NCBI GenBank assembly: GCA_030698935.1
Contig: JAUYLR010000035.1
Span: 1-5,192, forward strand
Direction of reading: 5' to 3'
Length of the DNA: 5,192 nucleotides
DNA from: a bacterium
GTDB lineage: Bacteria; Patescibacteriota; Minisyncoccia; Phycocordibacterales; UBA2100
The notes under the pieces are model-generated. The model saw only the letters and a program-made list of their open reading frames with translations. It had not been told where the DNA came from and searched no databases. A program made the translations under genes and the position numbers. Below, one piece after another: positions 1-5,192 of this stretch (the first letter of the stretch is position 1; every line of letters begins with the position of its first letter).

Positions 1-551
1 AATCCGGAGACGCCTAAACTATTCGCTAAACGCTATTCGCTAAACGCTGACTCCCGCGGTTTCACCCTTCTCCTCTCCGCGCTCATCTCATCCGTCGTCC
101 TTGCCCTCGGTGTTTCCATATTTCAAATTGCGTTAAAACAAGTGACGCTATCGTCCATGGGACGCGAATCACAATTCGCTTTTTATGCCGCTGACACCGG
201 CGCGGAATGCGCCCTCTACTGGGACGTACGGAACGACATTCATCCGAACACATTTGCGACGTCTACGTTCTCTAACCCCGCATCCGGCGTTTCGTGCGAT
301 GAGCCGACCTATATAACGCCCGCGGCGATTACCACTTCTTTTCCTCCGGATGGTTCGGCGGTTTCAACGTTCCAGTTTGAGCCGTCCGGCAGATGCGCGC
401 AAGTCTCCGTCACAAAATGCGAAACCGACGGCCTCTGCGACCCCCTGAACCCTTATATCCACACGGTCATTCATGCGGACGGTTTTAATACCACGTGCGC
501 ATTAATAGGCTCAAGCGCGCGCTCCCTCCAGCGCTCGGTGGAACTGCATTA

Positions 552-555
<4 letters not shown>
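1..555 (+). CDS. Type IV pilin-like (prepilin) protein, 5'-partial
   Basis: The frame is open from base 1 to the TAG at 553-555 (184 residues visible). There is no in-frame ATG, GTG or TTG before the GTG at 142, and starting there would discard the hydrophobic helix, so the true start lies left of the window. Visible residues 17-47 form a class III signal: a charged leader ending DSRG, then FTLLLSALISSVVLALGVSI. This predicts prepilin-peptidase cleavage after Gly20 and a membrane-spanning pilin helix. Position 5 of the predicted mature protein is Leu, not the usual Glu. The exported part has six cysteines (about residues 70, 99, 132, 140, 146, 166), which could form disulfides, and ends in RSVELHY. 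It is probably a surface or minor pilin-like subunit (PilX/GspK-like at best). The exact role is unknown. Residues 5-16 of the leader are encoded by a repeat also found upstream of ligA. Confidence 0.82.
13..46 (+). repeat. CGCTAAA-type repeat within the pilin leader
   Basis: The 14-mer CTATTCGCTAAACG occurs twice in tandem (19-32 and 33-46), preceded by CCTAAAC at 13-19. Bases 13-41 align with 612-642 just upstream of ligA: 25 of 29 positions match, with one 2-nt gap. Here the repeat is read as protein in the leader of the pilin precursor, upstream of the predicted cleavage site, so it would not appear in the mature protein. Confidence 0.75.
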
Positions 556-2666
<2,111 letters not shown>

Positions 2667-2670
2667 TTCT

Positions 2671-2675
2671 AAGGT
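2671..2675 (+). promoter_or_regulatory. Possible Shine-Dalgarno sequence for gatC
   Basis: AAGGT lies 8 bases before a GTG (2684) and 14 bases before the ATG (2690), both in the gatC frame. The spacing favours GTG, whereas family length and start-codon preference favour ATG. The two choices differ by only two residues. Confidence 0.4.
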
Positions 2676-2689
2676 AATCTGATGTGAAT

Positions 2690-3091
2690 ATGGCAGATAA
2701 AATAGACCCCGTTAGAAGTAGCCCGCCCCCAAGGCCCTCCGGGCGCGCTAGCGCGGGCGCGACTTCTAACGGGGTAGACGTTCGCGCACTGGCGCAACTT
2801 GCGCGACTGGAAGTTTCCGATGAGGAGCTTGCGAAACTGGAGCGGGAAATTCCCGACATTCTGAAATTTGTTGAAACTATTCAAAATGTATCCGTGGAAA
2901 CGGAGATATCTTCTCCGGAATTGCGGAATGTTATGCGCGCGGATGAGAACCCGCATGAGGGCGGAATGTATACGGAGGCTCTTATGAAAGCCGCTCCATC
3001 ACGTGTCGGCAATCGAATAGCGGTAAAACAGGTACTTACTAGGAAAAATACGAAATCCGAAGCACGAAATCCGAAAAAATATGAAATCTAA
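2690..3091 (+). CDS. gatC: Asp/Glu-tRNA amidotransferase subunit C (GatC) with in-frame insertions
   Basis: GatC is the small clamp subunit that holds GatA and GatB together in the complex that amidates Glu-tRNA(Gln) or Asp-tRNA(Asn). From the ATG the protein has 133 residues; GatC is usually about 95-100. The family core is clear: VRALAQLARLEVSDEELAKL, DILKFVETIQNVSVE, MRADENPHEGG and the C-terminal block NRIAVKQVL. The extra length has two sources. Residues 7-30 (24 residues, rich in Pro, Arg, Ser and Gly) are encoded by a 67-bp inverted-repeat element plus its 5-bp duplication. Residues 118-133 (from RKNTKSEARN on) are encoded by an A-rich repeat that also supplies the stop codon. Removing both leaves 93 residues of ordinary GatC. 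The gene starts 23 bases after the ligA stop (17 if the GTG at 2684 is used), so co-transcription with ligA is likely. gatA follows after a repeat-filled gap. Confidence 0.93.
   Translation: MADKIDPVRSSPPPRPSGRASAGATSNGVDVRALAQLARLEVSDEELAKLEREIPDILKFVETIQNVSVETEISSPELRNVMRADENPHEGGMYTEALMKAAPSRVGNRIAVKQVLTRKNTKSEARNPKKYEI
2708..2774. mobile_element. 67-bp MITE-like element inserted in gatC (TIR CCCGTTAGAAGT)
   Basis: Its ends are CCCGTTAGAAGT (2708-2719) and ACTTCTAACGGGG (2762-2774), perfect inverted repeats of 12 bp, or 13 bp if C2707 is counted. It is flanked by the direct repeat TAGAC at 2703-2707 and 2775-2779, which looks like a 5-bp target-site duplication. The interior is GC-rich and self-complementary: GCCCGC (2721-2726) pairs with GCGGGC (2753-2758), and CGCGCTAGCGCG (2744-2755) is a palindrome. 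There is no coding capacity of its own, so any transposase acts from elsewhere. Element plus duplication is 72 bp. It is read through as 24 gatC codons, in a frame that avoids the stop codons present in other frames of the terminal repeats. Confidence 0.88.
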
Positions 3092-3203
3092 AATTCAAAA
3101 TCCTAAAAAAGATTCCTTTGATATTAGACCATTGGAAATTTGTGTTTTTTCGGATGTCGTTTTTTCCCGTTTTTTCGGATTTCGATATTCGAATTTCGTG
3201 CTT
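3041..3203. repeat. A/T-rich repeat array spanning gatC tail and gatC-gatA gap
   Basis: ACGAAATCCGAA occurs twice with a 14-bp period (3050-3061, 3064-3075). GTTTTTTCGGAT occurs twice (3144-3155, 3169-3180). The outer arms AAGCACGAAATCCGAA (3060-3075) and TTCGAATTTCGTGCTT (3188-3203) are reverse complements at 15 of 16 positions. The left end of the array encodes the last 16 residues and the stop codon of GatC. The rest fills the gap to gatA (3092-3217), in which I see no gene and no convincing promoter. The T-runs could hinder transcription, but no compact GC-rich stem precedes them. Confidence 0.8.
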
Positions 3204-3217
3204 AACGCATCTTAATT

Positions 3218-4666
3218 ATGGATTTATCAAAACTGACTATTTCCAAAGCTCGCAAAGCGTTGGATGCAAAGGAATATTCCGCGCTTGAACTCACGAATGC
3301 GTACTTGACTGCGATTGCGGAGAAAAATCCGGAAATCCATGCATATCTGGAAGTGTGGGAAGATTCTGCGCGCGAGGAGGCGAAAGTGGCAGACGCCATG
3401 ATTGCGCGTGGAGAATCGCAACCGCTGACCGGTATCCCGATTGCCGTCAAAGACAACATTTTAATTGAGGGGCGCACCGCAAGCGCCGGCTCAAAAATAC
3501 TTGAGAATTACAAAGCAACATACGATGCGACTGTCGTTACAAAATTGAAAAATCAGGGCGCAGTTTTTCTCGGGCGTACGAACATGGATGAATTTGCGAT
3601 GGGTGGCTCCACCGAGAATTCCGCATTCGGGCCGACCAGAAATCCGCACGATACATCGCGTGTCCCCGGAGGATCTTCAGGGGGTTCGGTTGCGGCTGTT
3701 GCGGCAAATCTGGCGCTTGCCGCCTTGGGGAGCGACACAGGCGGTTCAATTCGCCAACCTGCGGGCTTTTGCGGCGTTGTCGGATTTAAGCCAACCTACG
3801 GAAAGGTCTCGCGTTTCGGCCTCATGGCAATGGGCTCGTCGTTGGATCAGATCGGTCCGGTTACGAAAACCGTAGAGGACGCAAGAATCATGCTAGAAGC
3901 TATCGCCGGTTACGATGCGAAGGACAGCACCTCGCTCGCGGACAGCGCGACTCGGAGCGGTACATCCCTGGAAAAAGTAATCGGAGTTCCGCGGGAATAT
4001 CTTAGAGAGGGTATAGACGCGGATGTTCTCCAGTCATTTGAAGCGACGCTTGCGCGCTTACGCGCGCAAGGATACGAAATCCGCGATATAAAACTGCCGA
4101 GCCTCACCTATTCGCTCGCCGTGTACTACATAATCATGCCTGCGGAAAGTTCAACGAACCTTGCGCGGTTTGACGGGGTTCGCTACGGACTTTCGGTTCC
4201 CGCCGCAACGATTCAAGAGGTGTATACAAAAACGCGCGGGGAGGGGTTTGGGCCGGAAGTCCGGCGCCGAATTCTCGTCGGCACATTCGTACTATCTTCG
4301 GGATACGTCGATGCATACTACCGGAAGGCTCGCGCGGTGCGGGAAATTATCCGGGCGGACTTCGCGCGTGCGTTTTCCGCCGGCGGCGGATCCTCCCTCG
4401 GAGGAGAATCAGTTGATGCCATCGCGCTTCCGACAAGTCCTGTGCCACCGTGGAAATTTGCCGAGAAAGCGGTTCCGCTTGCGATGTATGCCGCCGATAT
4501 ATTCACCGTTCCTGTGAATCTTGCGGGCGTTCCTGCCATTTCCGTTCCCTCGGGTGCTGTTGTGCGCGAGGGAAAAGATTTGCCCGTCGGATTCCAGATA
4601 ATCGGGGCTCACGGGAACGAGGAAACATTGTTCACAATCGGAAAAGATGTGGAACGGGGGTTTTGA
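3218..4666 (+). CDS. gatA: Asp/Glu-tRNA amidotransferase subunit A (GatA)
   Basis: GatA is the glutaminase subunit that releases ammonia from glutamine for GatB to amidate mischarged Glu-tRNA(Gln) or Asp-tRNA(Asn). At 482 residues it has the usual length. The amidase-signature Ser-cisSer-Lys triad is intact: Lys78 in GIPIAVKDN, Ser153 in PGGSSGGS and nucleophile Ser177 in GSDTGGSIRQP. Each lies one position before the S. aureus numbering K79/S154/S178. Other family blocks are GRTNMDEFAMGGSTENSAFG, GFKPTYGKVSRFGL, FDGVRYG, GEGFGPEVRRRILVGTFVLS and the C-terminal NLAGVPAISVPSG. Residues 387-398, rich in Gly and Ser, make this loop about nine residues longer than in B. subtilis GatA and are encoded by two adjacent hairpins. 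The ATG has no obvious Shine-Dalgarno sequence. gatC lies upstream. No gatB is adjacent downstream. Confidence 0.97.
   Translation: MDLSKLTISKARKALDAKEYSALELTNAYLTAIAEKNPEIHAYLEVWEDSAREEAKVADAMIARGESQPLTGIPIAVKDNILIEGRTASAGSKILENYKATYDATVVTKLKNQGAVFLGRTNMDEFAMGGSTENSAFGPTRNPHDTSRVPGGSSGGSVAAVAANLALAALGSDTGGSIRQPAGFCGVVGFKPTYGKVSRFGLMAMGSSLDQIGPVTKTVEDARIMLEAIAGYDAKDSTSLADSATRSGTSLEKVIGVPREYLREGIDADVLQSFEATLARLRAQGYEIRDIKLPSLTYSLAVYYIIMPAESSTNLARFDGVRYGLSVPAATIQEVYTKTRGEGFGPEVRRRILVGTFVLSSGYVDAYYRKARAVREIIRADFARAFSAGGGSSLGGESVDAIALPTSPVPPWKFAEKAVPLAMYAADIFTVPVNLAGVPAISVPSGAVVREGKDLPVGFQIIGAHGNEETLFTIGKDVERGF
4049..4070. repeat. 9-bp perfect hairpin within gatA
   Basis: CTTGCGCGC (4049-4057) and GCGCGCAAG (4062-4070) are perfect inverted repeats around a TTAC loop. 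The sequence encodes ARLRAQ of GatA in a helix of normal family length, so it adds no residues. It may be a chance product of alternating GC codons. Confidence 0.45.
4376..4405. repeat. Two adjacent 15-nt hairpins inside gatA
   Basis: TCCGCC-GGC-GGCGGA (4376-4390) is followed immediately by TCCTCC-CTC-GGAGGA (4391-4405). Each has 6-bp arms and a 3-base loop. Together they encode the Gly/Ser-rich stretch near residues 387-397 of GatA, which is longer here than in typical family members. Confidence 0.5.
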
Positions 4667-4699
4667 ACCGTTTGCCGCTTCTTGTGCTCGGTTATAGGG

Positions 4700-4705
4700 T
4701 ATAAT
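4700..4705 (+). promoter_or_regulatory. Perfect TATAAT -10 box upstream of the last gene
   Basis: TATAAT at 4700-4705 lies in the gap after gatA. The -35 region is poor: TTCTTG at 4679-4684 has a 15-bp spacer and TTGCCG at 4672-4677 a 22-bp spacer. Transcription would start near 4711-4713, essentially at the ATG at 4713. The ancestral message was therefore probably leaderless, or nearly so, before the element inserted. Confidence 0.5.
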
Positions 4706-4712
4706 TTCTTTA

Positions 4713-4832
4713 ATGAGTCCCGTTAGAAGTTGCGGAAGTTCTGAAAGCCCTATGTTCACGGTATGGTTTGCATTGGTCGATGTTTTACTAGACACGGATA
4801 ACGAGTCGGAAGCGCAAGCTTCCGACTTCTAA
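4713..4832 (+). other. 39-codon leader ORF created by the element insertion
   Basis: The left copy of the duplicated ATGAG opens a frame, MSPVRSCGSS..., that crosses the element. It ends at TAA 4830-4832, which lies inside the right terminal repeat, only 4 bases before the ATG of the downstream gene. Nothing suggests a functional peptide. It could matter as an upstream ORF coupling translation of the next gene. This is inference. Confidence 0.35.
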
Positions 4833-4836
4833 CGGG
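4718..4836. mobile_element. 119-bp MITE-like element inserted at a start codon (same TIR)
   Basis: Its ends are TCCCGTTAGAAGT (4718-4730) and ACTTCTAACGGG (4825-4836), the same 12-bp terminal repeats as the gatC element. Flanking direct repeats ATGAG at 4713-4717 and 4837-4841 look like a 5-bp target duplication. Read in reverse orientation, its boundaries match the gatC copy (one extra purine after the right ACGGG). The interior is unrelated to the gatC copy. It holds a perfect hairpin GTCGGAAGC-GCAA-GCTTCCGAC (4805-4826) beside the right end. No transposase is encoded. Confidence 0.87.
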
Positions 4837-5192
4837 ATGAGCGAGGTATTTTCAAATATACTCGAGTTTATCGGGGGGGTTGCGTTCAAACTTGTGCCCG
4901 CAACCGCTGTTACGATTGCCGGAGCTGAAAGCTCCGGCGCGGGGCCGATTCCGGCGGGATTTTCTCCGATTACGGAACCCGTGACGGCGGGCAGCATCGT
5001 TGATTTATTGGAGCGGACATCCTCACAGCAGGAATTCAGCGCGCTCGTCCATAGGTGGGATGTTTTTGTGGCGATTTCCATGGTCATCTCCCTTATTTTG
5101 GGAACGGGAATCATATACTGCGTCATCCGTATCAGGCAGGTGAGGCATCTTGAGCGTATGAAATTTGAAGCGGCCGAACGCTCTGTCGCCAA
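4837..5192 (+). CDS. Small membrane protein of unknown function, 3'-partial
   Basis: The frame is open from ATG 4837 to the window end (118 codons visible). A strong transmembrane helix lies at about residues 74-97 (WDVFVAISMVISLILGTGIIYCV). It is followed by a basic stretch RIRQVRHLERMKFEAAER that predicts a cytoplasmic helix after the membrane. The N-terminus (about 8-30) is moderately hydrophobic and could be a second membrane segment. Residues 28-35 (AGAESSGA) are encoded by a perfect hairpin. The start is supported by the duplication ATGAG: the element inserted exactly at this codon and left a copy on each side, so the gene still begins MSEVFSN. There is no clear Shine-Dalgarno sequence. 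I do not recognise the family. An opposing minus-strand frame over the same region lacks comparable support. Confidence 0.78.
   Translation, partial: MSEVFSNILEFIGGVAFKLVPATAVTIAGAESSGAGPIPAGFSPITEPVTAGSIVDLLERTSSQQEFSALVHRWDVFVAISMVISLILGTGIIYCVIRIRQVRHLERMKFEAAERSVA
4918..4938. repeat. Perfect 9-bp hairpin inside the last gene
   Basis: GCCGGAGCT (4918-4926) and AGCTCCGGC (4930-4938) are perfect inverted repeats with a GAA loop. The sequence is translated in frame as AGAESSG between the N-terminal hydrophobic segment and the loop before the membrane helix. It resembles the other in-frame hairpins of this window but has no visible target duplication. Confidence 0.55.

Noticed and set aside
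13..46. Short repeats considered as a CRISPR array.
   Set aside because: The units are 14 bp and directly tandem, with no spacers and no cas genes nearby.
2708..2774. The gatC insertion considered as an intein or intron.
   Set aside because: It is far too short for an intein, lacks splice motifs, and is flanked by a target duplication. It is read through as peptide.
3144..3180. T-runs after gatC as a rho-independent terminator.
   Set aside because: No compact GC-rich stem directly precedes either T-run. The pairing seen is long-range and A/T-rich.
4788..5192. Minus-strand frame (134 codons) at the right end.
   Set aside because: The + strand frame has a transmembrane helix with a basic flank, and a start marked by the target duplication. 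The minus frame runs through the element and has no recognisable features.

Overview
The window looks like a piece of a small, repeat-rich bacterial genome of the Candidate Phyla Radiation, most likely Parcubacteria/Patescibacteria. I infer this from the style of the proteins, not from any database search. The pilin-like protein, the divergent NAD+-dependent DNA ligase, the GatC/GatA pair without an adjacent GatB, and the small membrane protein all fit that group. The standard genetic code works throughout and all real genes are on the + strand.

Layout: (1) 1-555, the 3' part of a type IV pilin-like (prepilin) gene, open at the left edge. (2) 556-647, a short gap filled by an imperfect inverted repeat. 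(3) 648-2666, ligA, complete. (4) 2690-3091, gatC, complete but enlarged by two repeat insertions. (5) 3092-3217, a gap made of A/T-rich direct and inverted repeats. (6) 3218-4666, gatA, complete. (7) 4667-4836, a gap with a perfect TATAAT box and a 119-bp inverted-repeat element. (8) 4837-5192, the start of a small membrane protein running off the right edge. No gene-free stretch exceeds 300 bases.

GatC and GatA are two subunits of the tRNA-dependent amidotransferase that makes Gln-tRNA(Gln) and/or Asn-tRNA(Asn). The third subunit, GatB, must be encoded elsewhere. LigA seals nicks in replication and repair. ligA and gatC are tightly spaced and may be co-transcribed.

The main discovery is a pair of short mobile-looking elements sharing the terminal inverted repeat CCCGTTAGAAGT / ACTTCTAACGGG but with unrelated interiors. 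Each is bounded by its own 5-bp direct repeat. One (67 bp) sits inside gatC: element plus duplication is 72 bp, exactly 24 codons, and conceptual excision restores a canonical GatC N-terminus. The other (119 bp) landed on the start codon of the last gene: its target duplication is ATGAG, so the start codon now exists on both sides of the element. No transposase is present, so these behave like non-autonomous (MITE-like) elements. Several other repeat sequences also lie inside or extend coding regions (pilin leader, ligA, the gatC tail, gatA, the last gene), so this genome seems to absorb repeats into proteins in frame.
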